From NCBI GenBank assembly GCA_903772945.1, contig CAICTM010000465.1:1-64000 (forward strand): a stretch of DNA of 64,000 bases. The letters are read 5' to 3'. The notes beneath the pieces are model-generated. The model made no database searches. It was not told where the DNA came from and saw only the letters and a list, made by a program, of their open reading frames with translations. How positions within the stretch are numbered: position 1 is the stretch's first letter; every line of letters starts with the position of its first letter. Below, one piece after another: positions 1-10,368 of the stretch. The translations under genes were made by a program, and so were the position numbers. Origin of the DNA: Seminavis robusta. Its lineage: Eukaryota; Bacillariophyta; Bacillariophyceae; Naviculales; Naviculaceae.

Positions 1-1273
1 AATACAAGCACAACCGAATATTGTCAATCCAGCCATTGTAGCCAGCTGCCGTATAGCTAGTGGCAACAGTACTTGACTTGCACATACAGGAAAATGGGTA
101 CGGACACAGGAATCACCACCAAAACAGTAGGAAATAATAAGAAGGGATGAATCCGGTAGGAGGATCCACTCTCTTGTGTGTTGTCGTGTATCGTATAGCC
201 TCCTCCTCCGGTTGACGACTGTTGCCATTCAATGACTCGACGATGTTCAGGCTGGTGATTGGGCTGGAGTTAACAGAGCATCCTCTTGTTTGTAGCGATC
301 GATCGAAGCCTCTCCTCTTGTTGTCCGGAGCGACCGAAAAGGACTCGACAATGGTAGTTCGCCGGCCGTCAGCAGTAAGAGAAGAGAAAGTAAGAAATAG
401 CTATGGTTTTCTCTTCTATTCTGACACTGAAAAAAACCGGCGACTTACCCTTGTTCTCCAACTTGGCCGTCCATGGCTGAGAACTGACTGCCATCCCATG
501 GTCCATGGATTCAATGAGGGATGGCTTTCGAATCTGCACCGGAGACGACCGGCTTGAGTGAGGCTTGGATAACAGAGATCGATCGATTCGAATAATTAAA
601 ACAACTCACCTGTTGACGGTCAAGCTCGGATTTATCTCCTGAATACCATAGAAATCCAATGAGGGAGAGAAGTCAGCGCTGAACCTTCAATTAACACTCT
701 TGATAATAGACTTACCTCGAATCGATTCGATCGATCGGCCGATTGGATAAAGCACTCACCATTGTTGTCGGCCAAGCTTGGATTTACCTCCTGTTTACCA
801 TAGAACTTCAATGAGGGAGAGAAGTCAGTGCTGCCCCTTCAACGATAGACTTGAGGGATGTACTAGTACTACTGTACCGGTACAGACGGTACGGCGTGTG
901 ATTGGAGGTAATTCAGTTTAGCCTTAACCTTAGTAACTTCAACGGTTCTTTTTATCCACGAATCGATCTAAATCTTTCGCAATACACATGACCGTTGATT
1001 CTGCAACTGAAGTGCGGGTACACTAATTTACACAGTAAACGCGAGCCAATCGATTTCAGAGTGCAACTGAGGGGGTAACCAAAAGGTGCGTCGTCTCATG
1101 GAGACGAAATTCTAGACTTCCTCATCAGTGCCAAAGCCGGCTTTGGGACCTCAGCTATCGATCTGTAAATGCATGCCATGGTTTGAGCTCAGGAACTCCT
1201 TGGATCCATACAACTATCCTAATTGGAACCTACAAGAATCACCAGGACCTTGAGGAGATACCTCAATTCATTT
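1..1273. other. No convincing gene; left-edge intergenic DNA
   Basis: No recognisable protein is encoded here. The one plus-strand open frame (222-557) has no family features and looks like chance. The stretch holds a diverged direct repeat (listed separately), several GATCGATC palindromes, and one GTACCGGTAC palindrome at 874-883. Confidence 0.6.
602..845 (+). repeat. Diverged direct repeat, two copies of about 90 bp
   Basis: Copy 1 (about 602-690) and copy 2 (about 751-842) share the order ACTCACC, GTTG, TCAAGC/CCAAGC, GGATTTA, CCATAGAA, then the exact block GAGGGAGAGAAGTCAG followed by GCTG and CCTTCAA. Both are preceded by GATCGATC-rich DNA. The function is unknown. The copies differ at many positions, so the duplication is not recent. 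Confidence 0.6.
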
Positions 1274-2057
1274 TTAATAAAATGGGAATTCATGTCCATC
1301 GGGGACAGACTCATATTTAATGTCGGAGGATTGGCCCATGGGCTCTGTATCATTGGAAAACAAGCGGATGTCGCAGTCCGTGCAAGCGTCAATCATGTCT
1401 TGGAAGAAAGTGTAGCCGTAGTCACCTGCTTCTTCCATGGGAGCAACCCACGTTGCCTCCAATTGAAAGTAGCTGGGGCGACCAATAGGGGCAGGTCCCA
1501 CTGGAGTAATGAGCAACCCCCAACGAGGATCATCATGAGCATCTTTGGCTGCTTCAAAGACATGCTTGAAAAAGTTGGTAGCACTCTCATTTTTCCCAAA
1601 TAAGATAAACTTGCCGAAAGACCGAAAAGTATTCTTCTTCCTTGATCGTATTAATGCTCGCTTCCGTGACGATTCCAAAGGATCCTGAGGCTCCTCCTAG
1701 AACCGCGTAGAAGAGATCGTCGTTCAATGAGGAAGTAGTTCATTTGGCCCCACCACCTCATGAGCTGAACCATCGGCAAGGACAATGCGAAACGAGTCAA
1801 TGCTGAAAGCAAAGGGCTTCAGGCTTCAGGTTCCTAGCCCATACACGTGTACTCCATAGCCTCGAGTTTGCATATGTCCTCCGATACCAATTTTGGCACA
1901 CTCGCCATAGCCAATCCACGTTCCTTATTCCACCAAAAAGTCCGTCATATGGCAGTGGCTCGGGGACATTGTCGCGGGGCTCACAGTCGGCGGCAGCTCC
2001 TGTGAGAAAAGAAAGGACGAGGGTAACGGACGACAACAACTTCATCGTGCTTGGCAA
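1274..2057 (-). pseudogene. Decayed FAD-linked (BBE/PCMH-type) oxidoreductase
   Basis: The minus strand encodes pieces of a berberine-bridge-enzyme-like FAD oxidase in shifting frames. A start at about 2057 gives MPSTMKLLSSVTLVL, a signal peptide. About 1930-1835 reads IGYGECAKIGIGGHMQTRGY in another frame, followed after a stop by SIDSFRIVLADGSAHEVVG, the FAD-binding segment. Further on NDDLFYAVLGGASGSFGIVT matches the conserved LFWAxRGGGxGNFGIVT block. 1678-1274 then continues as an open C-terminal part with FQLEATWVAP in yet another frame. Several frame changes and in-frame stops make an intact gene unlikely. Part of the N-terminal FAD domain and the C-terminal BBE tail are not visible. 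Unrecognised introns could explain some breaks, but splice-like junctions do not account for the stops. The family assignment is good; the pseudogene status is an inference. Confidence 0.6.
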
Positions 2058-2329
2058 ATGTAGAAGTACTAGCGTTTGTAGTAGTGGTAGTAGTACTTTG
2101 ACCGCGCCAACGTGCCAACAGCATTGGAGTGGACTTCATTCGTTTCTACCGCTCGCTAGTGCTACGGTACGGTGTAGCATTGGTGTTATTGGCTCTAGCT
2201 CCGTGCATGGCTAACGAAAAATCCCGCGACCTTTCCTGGGGCCTCTAAAAGGTGAAGGGAAAAGTGCCTGGACATGCACAGTAGTCGGAACTGTGGCTGA
2301 CTACGACTGGACGACTACAGCTACGACTA

Positions 2330-2672
2330 TGCATTATGCATACCTATTGGACGACTACTGGAAGGCCCGGTCATGCGACTGATAGTCCCGGATCGGTCAA
2401 AGTCGCGTGGGATCGCTGAAAGTCGTTCATAAAGTCGCGTGCGAGTCGTGCGCGAGTCGCACGCGACTTTCATACGACTTTTCAAACGACTTTCCGCGAT
2501 TCTACGCGATTCTGTCGCCTTGCTTATAGTAATATTGCGCGACTTTGAAAGTCGTGCGAGAAAGTCGCATACGACTTTCATGCGACTCTCATGCGACTTT
2601 ACATACGACTTTTGATGCGACTTTGATGCCGTGTGCGACTTTAGGCCGATTTTTGGCGACTGCTAGTCGCAT
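2330..2672. repeat. GCGACTTT-rich degenerate satellite-like block
   Basis: About 340 bp is dominated by GCGACTTT, ACGACTTT and reverse-complement AAAGTCGC/AAAGTCGT words spaced roughly 10-14 bp apart (for example around 2456-2500 and 2545-2645). Words lie in both orientations, so parts could fold back. It carries no credible protein. The low-complexity pattern suggests repeated slippage or a regulatory or structural array. Confidence 0.6.
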
Positions 2673-3177
2673 GACGGGGCCTTCCTGGACTGCTCCCTGT
2701 TTCGGTACCAGTTTGTGAAAACGAAGCATTTGTTATGCGATAGTTGAAGCTTGGGGTTCCTTTTAGGTTAGAGGAATAATCTGTTAAATCTTGACACTTC
2801 CTGTAAGCATTCTGGCGTCCATCTGAGACTTGGAATTCATTGGGTTTGACTAATCTCATGAGCTTCTCGTGACAACCGAGAACCGCAAACCGCAAACCGC
2901 GATGTGTGAGGGCGGCTCGGAACGTAACATCAGTAGTCATCAGTCCAATAAAAACAGAAGAACCACATACTAGCTAGCTAGTACTGGAAAACGCTGGTAT
3001 GCACATGAAGAAGCAATCGCGGCACTAGATGCCCAAATTCCATTGCTTTGCCTGCTTGATGTCTTTGGATACAAAGGATCCTCCAAAACTCCAACCACAA
3101 AAGGGTTGCCCAGATTTTGCAACACAATACAGTAAACAGTTGAAAACAGAACCAACCAATTTATTTGATCGACGACA
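2673..3177. other. No gene seen
   Basis: Open frames on the minus strand (2641-2940 and 2970-3188) show no domain, signal peptide or plausible splicing. AGCTAGCTAG-type words occur near 2970. Confidence 0.5.
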
Positions 3178-3789
3178 ATGACGCTCACAACGGCCTTGAA
3201 TTGCTTTTATCGCCGCGACCTCTTCCGACAGGCTCGCAAAGCGATAGCCAACCGATCACAAAAGATGCGTGATAACAAAGCTCCCAAGACAGCAGACGCC
3301 GTGTCTACCCCCAAGTCGGCAACCTCAACCAACCAGAACAGCAATACTGAAGAAGACAACATCGACCCATGGACGCTTGACATCAGCGTTGACAGTGGTC
3401 TAGTTAGGGTGGTGAGTAAAAGCGTGTACTTTTCGGATGCTTGGCTGCTTGTAATGTTTTGGCTGACTTTACGTTTGTTCCTTCATAACGACTTCTTCAA
3501 AGGGGAAACTTGGTCCATGGGTCATGGGACCTTGGTAATCAAAAGCAAGAGATCAGTTGTTGGTTGCTTGCTCGCACGTCCTTTCGACGCCGTACCGGTA
3601 GGAAGCTGCTTGCACAATTGTATACTGGCAGAAGCCGTCTGTATTCGAAATTATGGCTCCGAATCCCCTGCCATCATCATCATCATCATCATCACGGGAG
3701 AAGCATCCAACCCTGAGTACGGTATTAAAAGTTGCCACAAGGCTTTCCGCCTTCGTTCTTGCTCATTGGATAGTTGCATAACTGAATAG
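3178..3789 (+). CDS. Hypothetical protein, model uncertain
   Basis: I do not recognise this protein. An ATG at 3178 opens a 203-codon frame. The first ~78 residues are compositionally protein-like: a basic start, then a Ser/Thr/Asn-rich linker and the acidic segment NIDPWTLDISVDSGLVRVV. Immediately afterwards the DNA reads GGTGAGTA, a good splice donor near 3411, and the remaining frame looks like intron or non-coding DNA, including a (CAT)n run at 3671-3695 that becomes a histidine tract in another frame. The true product may therefore be a short exon whose partner is missing or unrecognised. It is convergent with the methyltransferase gene on the other strand. Confidence 0.3.
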   Translation: MTLTTALNCFYRRDLFRQARKAIANRSQKMRDNKAPKTADAVSTPKSATSTNQNSNTEEDNIDPWTLDISVDSGLVRVVSKSVYFSDAWLLVMFWLTLRLFLHNDFFKGETWSMGHGTLVIKSKRSVVGCLLARPFDAVPVGSCLHNCILAEAVCIRNYGSESPAIIIIIIITGEASNPEYGIKSCHKAFRLRSCSLDSCITE

Positions 3790-3863
3790 AGAACAACCCA
3801 TTTCACCCGCTACAAGAAACTGTATACCCTCCACTTCCGGTGCTGGAATAGTGGCGGTGTTTT

Positions 3864-5292
3864 TCAATAGCGTTGTGACCAGCACTGGATGCGAGAGGGT
3901 TGCTTTACCGCCGTGGTTCCTTGAAAGTAAAATGTGGAATCTTCCAGCTCGATCTGCTGACACTCGTAGTAGTAAGATGTGAGACGGATCTTGTTGGGAA
4001 ACCGTTGTGGAAGCAAAAATGCAATCACGGTGACGTTCCATTCGTCCACACAATGTCGTACAAACTGAACGGGAAGCTCGCGCTCTTCGGGCTTGGATCC
4101 ATAGGGTGGTCCGCCGATGGCAACGACTTCGTGGTGAAGTTTGTGGCACAAAAAGTCGTTCCGTTTGGCGGTCAAAAAGTTGTGGCGATGAAACTCTATC
4201 GACACCTTGGATGCGTGGTCAGAGTACTTTGTCTGGATAAATTCATTTGTGGAATAGCTTGACCGGCATACTGCAAGGGCCCGAGGATCCAAGTCAATGG
4301 CAATGATGGTGACAGTCTGGTAAAGTTCCAGTAGATTGTCAAATAATGGGTGCTTGAGCAGCGTCCACACAACTTGACCATGACCACAGCTAGGTTCCAG
4401 TACGACCAAGTGTTTGCTGGTGTTGCTGTCGTCTGTCTTTGATGGATCTGATGTCCGATGGAAAACTTTGTCCAGTAGAAGTGTCACAAGCTACATAGCA
4501 AAGATTTTTTGTCAGCTTTTGCTCCATTGCTGGTTAACGCTTGCAAAGAGGAGAAAAGCGGTGAACACTGAAACTCACCTGGTTGGCATTTTCGTCTGTA
4601 CAAAAATACTGTCCAAGGGATTGTGGTGTGGGCAATAGTTGCTCATTATTATTTGGATGTGACGATGATGTTCCTGTCTCACTTGCCGCCACCGCTGTGC
4701 AATCCTGAGGGCGGCAAAACGTTTTCCAAGCTTCCTGTAGGCTATGTACGGATTCCGCATCGAATTCGTCCGTCTCCAAAGGGAAACAAGTGTGCGTGTG
4801 GACGCACTGAAGGAACTGATCCATTTGGAGTAAATTTTTCTTCATGGATGCGTGAAAATTGTTGATGCTGTTGTTGTTGGAGTCATCCCCATCCAAACCC
4901 AATCTGCGTATGGCGTCCCCATCCAATGGTCGCCTCCATGGAGCACGGTCGCTCAGCTTTTGAAACGAACTTTTGGGGAACACTCGTAGCTTGGATTGAG
5001 GACAGCAGTGGCAAGGACATTTCTTCGTTTCGAGTACTTTGGCGACCACAAGGCTCAGAAGAATGAAATCCCGCTTGGACCTCCAATAAAAAGCCCGACC
5101 GTCAGTGATGGCGGCTCTTTTTTCTAGGATAGGTGGCGACGGCATGGATGGCATGGACGGCATGGAAACAAGCCATGCTGGAAACGAATTATTCGTCTTG
5201 GCAATGTGGACTTGTCGATACCCACAAGCAGCAATGACTGGTACCAAAGGGGAGATGTCTGGATCGTTGGAGGAGGAGGAGGTCACAGTCAT
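3864..5292 (-). CDS. SAM-dependent methyltransferase, 2 exons
   Basis: Two exons on the minus strand, 5292-4579 and 4490-3864, are separated by an 88-nt intron beginning GTGAGT and ending ATGTAG. Splicing keeps phase 0 (ENANQ then LVTLLLDK) and gives about 446 residues. The C-terminal half is a class I methyltransferase fold: motif I reads VLEPSCGHGQV (SAM binding), IIAIDLDPRAL is the acidic end of strand 2, and VAIGGPPYGSK resembles the (N/D/S)PP(Y/F/W) motif IV of amino-methyltransferases (N6-adenine or glutamine type). This points to methylation of a nitrogen in RNA, DNA or protein, but the substrate cannot be told. The N-terminal half (about 235 residues) is unrecognised, with a PSMPSMPS repeat and a cysteine pair CPCHCC that might bind metal. 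Confidence 0.75.
4491..4578 (-). other. Intron of methyltransferase gene
   Basis: GTGAGT donor at 4578 and ATGTAG acceptor ending at 4491, read on the minus strand. Removing it joins two frames in phase 0 and restores continuity into the SAM-binding motif. Confidence 0.75.
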
Positions 5293-5862
5293 TTCAACTA
5301 GCTAGCGGGGATAATAGCTGCATTCGCTAGATATAACCAACTCCCCTTTGCTGCTCACCATGCATACATGTAACGATTGTCTTGGACCTTGGACAGCGGC
5401 GCTATCTAGCTAGAATGTCTTCTCGAAGATTCGGTATAGTGTTGTGGGTTGTGGTTCCATGGTGGATGATGGATGAATGAGGTTGAGTTGGCGTTCGCTG
5501 TTGGCTGTTGGCTGCAAGTCAGCTGTTTTCGAGGAGCATTCAGACAGAAAGCTCTTTGGTTTCCTCAACAGATCTTTAAGTCTTCAAAAGATACAGGTTT
5601 GGTACCGGTACTACTCCGTACCGGTACTGGTACTACAATCGTACTCGTACACAGCTGTGGTATACTTTTATACCCGAGGTAGCACAATAATTTCTCTTGC
5701 ATTTTTCATTTAGTTTTTACTATTCAAGCGATGAACTGACAAATCTTCACTGAGCTCTTGGTCCTATCAGAGTCCTTAGCATTGTCCTCTTCATGAGCTT
5801 CATTCTCATCTTACTGCCAACATGTTACGTTCCTATCCCACCGCGGGCTCTCCATGTACCGA
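5293..5862. other. Intergenic, no gene seen; two GTACCGGTAC palindromes
   Basis: The upstream side of the methyltransferase gene and the downstream side of the SnoaL-like gene. GTACCGGTAC occurs at 5602-5611 and 5618-5627 within a run of related GGTAC words. No coding potential is evident. Confidence 0.55.
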
Positions 5863-6492
5863 TTACTCGCGGTTCAACTGTTCATATTCCATGGAAGCCA
5901 TCTTCCACGTACCCTCTTCCTCGCGCCACTTGGAATTGCCACGCATGAGAGCAAAGCTAAAAGGAGCCAAATCAGTTCCAAGGTAAAGAGTACGTTCGTA
6001 GTACAAATCCGCCGTTCCATTGGCGAGGTCAGCCGTAATGTAGGGCTGACTGATGAGTACGTGAATGTTGGCTCCTGGAAACAAATTGCCAAGCTCCGTC
6101 TCTACCCAAACGTCGCGTCCTTCGTCATAAGCAATCGTCTCTCCAGTCCACATGGTGTTGTTGAAAACAAAGTCTTCTGTAAGGTGCTCGTCCATGAAAG
6201 AACGAAACTCCGCCTCACTCTCGACACGATCTTCGGGGGTGCCCCAGGTGGTGGCACCGACAACCTTGTGCCAACCGGCCAAAGTGTTGCGAATCTCTTC
6301 ATGCGCCCAAAGCAGTTCCATTTGCTCGGCTCGGTTGTTGTTGCTGTTGTTGGAGTTGCCAGCATCCTGAGATGCTTTGGGGCCTCCAAATTCATCGTAG
6401 CTTTCGGGTCCCCTAATAGACTGCTTAGCGGACGCAGAGGTACCAAGGAGACTGGTGAAAAGGATGATGGTCAAGACTAGAGAGAACTTCAT
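5863..6492 (-). CDS. Secreted SnoaL-like (NTF2-fold) protein
   Basis: The start is the ATG at 6492, giving MKFSLVLTIILFTSLLGTSASA, a clear signal peptide; the frame is open further upstream but that extension has no protein character. The mature protein is about 185 residues. After a short Ser/Asn-rich linker it has the shape of a SnoaL-like/DUF4440 NTF2-fold domain: a helix with EIRNTLAGWHKVVG, FMDEHLTEDFVFNN, then strands ending in ADLYYERTLYLG and a closing EEGTWKMASMEYEQL. Such domains bind small molecules or act as isomerases or hydratases; no catalytic residue can be assigned by eye. It is about 209 residues and uninterrupted. The secretory prediction means extracellular or endomembrane location. 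Confidence 0.65.
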   Translation of the reverse strand: MKFSLVLTIILFTSLLGTSASAKQSIRGPESYDEFGGPKASQDAGNSNNSNNNRAEQMELLWAHEEIRNTLAGWHKVVGATTWGTPEDRVESEAEFRSFMDEHLTEDFVFNNTMWTGETIAYDEGRDVWVETELGNLFPGANIHVLISQPYITADLANGTADLYYERTLYLGTDLAPFSFALMRGNSKWREEEGTWKMASMEYEQLNRE

Positions 6493-8067
6493 GGTGTCGA
6501 TATTGATAGAATATTGAGAAGATGTGCGTGTGAGAGAGTGTTTGTGGGTGAACTGCTTGGATCCGAAAGAATGGTCTCGGTGGCTGTTGGGTTTGCTTTG
6601 CTTTTTGCTTTCAAGTGGATGAAATGCAGTTTTATGATACCAAGGATCAGCCACCAAATCGGACCTGTCCTTTGTTGGTGGAAATCTTCTGGGTAATAGC
6701 AATCGAACACTCGAGAGCATCCTTGCGAGTGAACATGAAAGATCATCAGCACAAGAAGCCGCGGATGGCAAGCTGACGGGAGAGGCAAAAAAGTTTTTGA
6801 GGGCACGCATTCCTTCTTTCTACCGGTACAGCAATGTACGGTACTGGTCATTGTGCCCCAGTCTACGCACTCGTACAATTACACTTATTAAATGATACAG
6901 GGAGGTGGAGAAACAAAGCGTCATCTCTGTAAGGTTCTATACAGTATTGAAAATATTAATTTTTCTTCATCCCCCCGATCACTGAGTGCGTTTAGAAACG
7001 AGTGCGGGGGGGGGGGAGCATGCTACGCGCTACATGTTACCGGAGTTTGCTGTTGGAACAACGAAGAATGGTTTCCAAATCTCAAGGACATCAAAAGAGA
7101 AAAGAGTGCTCGATACAAAGATAGACTACTCAAAGATAGCGGTACCAAGCACAAAAGAGAAACGAGTATCGTACCGGTGCCGATATTGCTGGCACTGCAT
7201 TGCTCTCAGGTCAGAGAAGCAAGCGTAATGCTTGCTTCCTTTCTTTGTTATCAGTCAGCCAGTTAGTTGTTGATTGTTCTTCAGTAGACCAACCAAAGAA
7301 GCCCTTGGAACAACTAAAATACCAACCAACCAAGCTGAAGCCCCCCAGTCCCCACGGGAGTACCACTCACACCATCTTCTCCCCAGCCAGAGCGAGGCAG
7401 ATGCAGTTGTGGTGCTTGGCCGCACTTTCTGTTCCGCACCTCTTCAGCCTACGGTACCGGTAGCTCATCACCCCCACCAATCAGGATTTTCGTCTCCCGG
7501 TTGACTCTAACGGCTGCACCGTGAGTATGCTTGAGATGAAAGTGCATTGTGGGGCTGTGGCTTGCATAGACCAGGCAAAAAGAAAATCAAACATCAACCC
7601 TATCCCTACGATTGTATCATGGGCAACTGTGGGTCTCGCCATACATGCTAAGCACGTAGATTGAGCCACAACTGCTCGATAATTCGTCCGTTGATGTTCT
7701 GAAGAAGCTTCCACGGTGTGCGCCACGTCCATGCAAGTGCCAAAACTGCAATTACAGGCCCGTTCCGGATTCCGTGTGGATTAGAGGTCAGGTGCACCTT
7801 CTCAACAAAAGGCTGAAGCATTTCAGGAAGAGGAACAACCTCTCACAATTTTTGTGAAATTGGCTGACCCAGCCAATTTCCGTGACACTGGCTCGACGCG
7901 ACTGTCGTTGATTGTGTCTTGCAGCGTCGTGTTTGGCACATACAATCGTGAGGATGGAAAAATGAGGTGGGGGAGAGGGCTGCGTTTGACATCATTGCCA
8001 TTTCCTGATCTCTTATTGCTTGTCGTTGTTGTTGTTGTTGTTGTGGGAAGAGGATACTGTAATCAAA
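6493..8067. other. Long intergenic stretch, no gene seen
   Basis: About 1.6 kb between divergently oriented genes (SnoaL-like on minus, the short diatom-type gene on plus). Short frames on both strands lack domains. It contains a G-run at 7008-7017, GTACCGG-type words at about 6823 and 7455, and a (GTT)n tract at about 8021-8043 directly before the next gene. Promoters for both neighbours should lie here but no specific element stands out. Confidence 0.5.
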
Positions 8068-8613
8068 ATGAACTGCAGGATTCGTGAGAGATACTTCAAC
8101 AAGCTCGGTATCTTACCGAATGGTCCACCGCCGGCTCACACGGTGAAAAAGCGAAGATCGCCAACTGAATTACCCGGAACTGTTTGTGGTGCTTCTTCCT
8201 CCTCCAACAGACAAAGACACCAAGCGGATCAACCTCCTCCGCCGCCGCCGTCTCCAATCGTTGTGGAGAGGAGAGACGATGAACAGCCGACTCCGCGACA
8301 ACCACGGTCTCCTCCGCAAGTCCAGTTCCATACTTGTGTTTCGGTGATTGAGATTCCTTCGCATCGAGACTACGACCGAGCGTCCCGACGGAACATTTGG
8401 AACAGTCCTCAAGTGCTCGAGCAAAATGTGCAACGCAACACCTACGAGTACTGGGCTGAAGGATTGGACTGGAGAAACGCAACGGAGGAGAAGGACATGA
8501 TTCGCACCAGAAAGGGAAGACTGGTGCACCCAGCCACCTGGAAACTCATCCATGAAAACATTGCCAACCAGCACAAGAACAGACGAAGGGCCATGTTGCA
8601 TCGACAGGCGTAG
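8068..8613 (+). CDS. Conserved short diatom-type protein of unknown function
   Basis: The start chosen is the ATG at 8068 (MNCRIRERYFNKLGILPNG), because the upstream extension is translated (GTT)n microsatellite. The 181-residue protein has three parts. There is an N-terminal RERYFNKLGI segment, a Pro/Ser-rich linker including a proline run, and a C-terminal block with VIEIPSHRDYDRASRRNIW, then NVQRNTYEYWAEGLDWRNATEE. From memory this architecture (YFxKLGI, then IPSxxDYxxxxRxxxW, then RNxxEYxAEGxDWR) recurs in a large family in diatom genomes without known function. No catalytic motif, signal peptide or membrane segment is visible. Confidence 0.65.
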   Translation: MNCRIRERYFNKLGILPNGPPPAHTVKKRRSPTELPGTVCGASSSSNRQRHQADQPPPPPPSPIVVERRDDEQPTPRQPRSPPQVQFHTCVSVIEIPSHRDYDRASRRNIWNSPQVLEQNVQRNTYEYWAEGLDWRNATEEKDMIRTRKGRLVHPATWKLIHENIANQHKNRRRAMLHRQA

Positions 8614-9164
8614 AGAGGCACTTCCACTTCCATAACCAGCGTACAGTACAGTAGTATCGAGAATGCATTCGATTCGATTTCGAGGTTCGCAATTTATTTC
8701 TTCTGAAAAACGGCACCAAGCAAGCAGGGAACACTTTTGTGAGCATTTGTAGCTATGTAGAGCTAAACTATCCATATACGTAGAGATACCTTCCATTCTT
8801 ATTTGGTCTATGTATAAGTATACATTGATCTCCAGCCCCTTCAACACTTTCCTAGAACTATGATGCCTTGGACCACCTGGAGTGTTCGTTGATTGTACTG
8901 ACCCTTGGTGGCTGTGGTTGATCGTGGAGCCAACATTTGAGCTACCAAAGGAATGCACAAGAGCTACTACAGGCTAGATCACACCGGTAGCCAAAAATAC
9001 AGGTTCACATCTAAAAGAAGGATAATTGCTTCTTGTCAACATATGTTAGGTACGGGGTTCAAAAGCTGGGACCGGGGCATATCCTCGACAAATCTCTTGA
9101 TCTGCACAATAAGCCTTGTTGGTGTTGCCTCATGTGATTTTGGCACAGTCACCGCCAACATGAA
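8614..9164. other. Convergent intergenic region, no gene seen
   Basis: This lies between the 3' ends of two convergent genes. No domain-bearing frame is present on either strand and no repeat stands out. It presumably contains the two 3' untranslated regions. Confidence 0.5.
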
Positions 9165-10368
9165 TCACTCAATGCTCTTGGACACCACCAGCTCACGAAC
9201 AATGTCCGGTGGTGGAAGGATATTCGCTCGCTCCCGGTTCAGAGAAAGCGTACCACTTCGAAAATAAATGCGAAACACTTCTCCAGGCTTGGCATTCTTC
9301 ATCTGAGAACGGAGACTGGTCATACCTTTCAAAATCGTGTCTTCCAAATGTTGCACTCCGCGGGATCCCACTAGAGCTGTTCGCGATACCTCGTGTAAAG
9401 GCTTCATGCAAATGTTCTGTAAGTAGCCAGGACCCTTGATGCCATGGCAGAGCCGTGTGCTACCACTGCTTATCATTTGAAACATAACCTTGGTCCTCCA
9501 ATGTCGAGGACTCAATGTTTTGATTTCCACGGGATATCCGTCTTGTTCATCGATGGCATCCACCTCAGCTCGAAAAAAGACGCGGTGGGTACCAACATTC
9601 ATAACATGAAGATGTTCCACGGATGAAATCACATTTGTGCCGTCGTCGATGTGTCCTCGCAATGGTTTGCCAGTCATGAGACGTTCAAACTGGAAGCCTG
9701 ATTCATTGTTGCCAGAAACCAGAAGCAGAGTGGACGACGGGGTGAGCCTTCACACTTGCCATTTTGAAAAGGCGGCCAAAGAAGGATTGCTTACCCTGAG
9801 CGGACAGATTCTGAATGTACTCCTTGTTCTTCACAACCAGAATGACCCGTGTGTCTGGAAGAAGAGTGGCCACGAACGGTTCCGAGGCATCACAACTTGC
9901 CAACATTTCCAACGTGGACCCTCCAAAGTAGAAATCAATATCGGCAGCAAAGTCAATGTTGCGATGGCGAGAGGCCACGTACAGGCAGGTTGCATCAATC
10001 TTTCCAAAAGGATACTTGTTTTCGTACTCGTCGGGAGGGGGGGATTGAAATGCTTTCGGTGTCTGGATTCTCGATGGGTGGACCAAAACGTCGGGTTTGC
10101 CATTCAAGTCTAAGAACTTGGTGAAGTCTTTTGCATCTGATATGCTCTCGAGAGCCTCGTAGGGAGTTCCACGAGCAGGTTTCCAAGAGAAAAATCCCTT
10201 GTCCGAGATGCATTCAAAGATGTGGAAACCAGACATGTCTAGCTCCTGTTGGAGACGTACCGGTATGGACTTGTCGTTGAATTGCTTCGTTCCATTAGAT
10301 CTAGGCTTGATGAATGGATGGCATGGCGAAGCAGAAATCCCGTCGCTCTTTCGTTTCTTGGTGGTCAT
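9165..10368 (-). CDS. DXO/Rai1-like decapping nuclease, 2 exons
   Basis: Exon 1 runs 10368-9795 from ATG (MTTKKRKSDG); exon 2 runs 9697-9165. The 97-nt intron starts GTAAGC and ends ATCAG, and phase-1 joining gives NLSAQGFQFERLMTGKPL. That junction recreates the family's W/x-GYKFE segment, which supports the splice. The product is about 368 residues, near the usual length for DXO/Rai1. Diagnostic catalytic motifs follow: FFRAEVDAIDE (the E-x-D metal-ligand motif) and PVEIKTLSP (the E-x-K motif). Known members remove incomplete or non-canonical 5' caps, including NAD caps, and hydrolyse defective mRNAs, acting with two metal ions. Nuclear or cytoplasmic location is not evident from the sequence. 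Exon 1 matches the family only loosely. Confidence 0.75.
9698..9794 (-). other. Intron of DXO/Rai1-like gene
   Basis: 97 nt, donor GTAAGC at 9794 and acceptor CAG ending at 9698. It contains in-frame stops for the downstream frame, so removal is required to join the two coding parts. Confidence 0.7.

Noticed and set aside
222-557. 111-codon plus-strand frame
   Set aside because: No motif, no signal or transmembrane pattern, and it overlaps low-complexity GATCGATC DNA.
3671-3695. Polyhistidine tract gene
   Set aside because: It is a (CAT)n microsatellite that reads as His, Ile or Asp depending on frame and strand.
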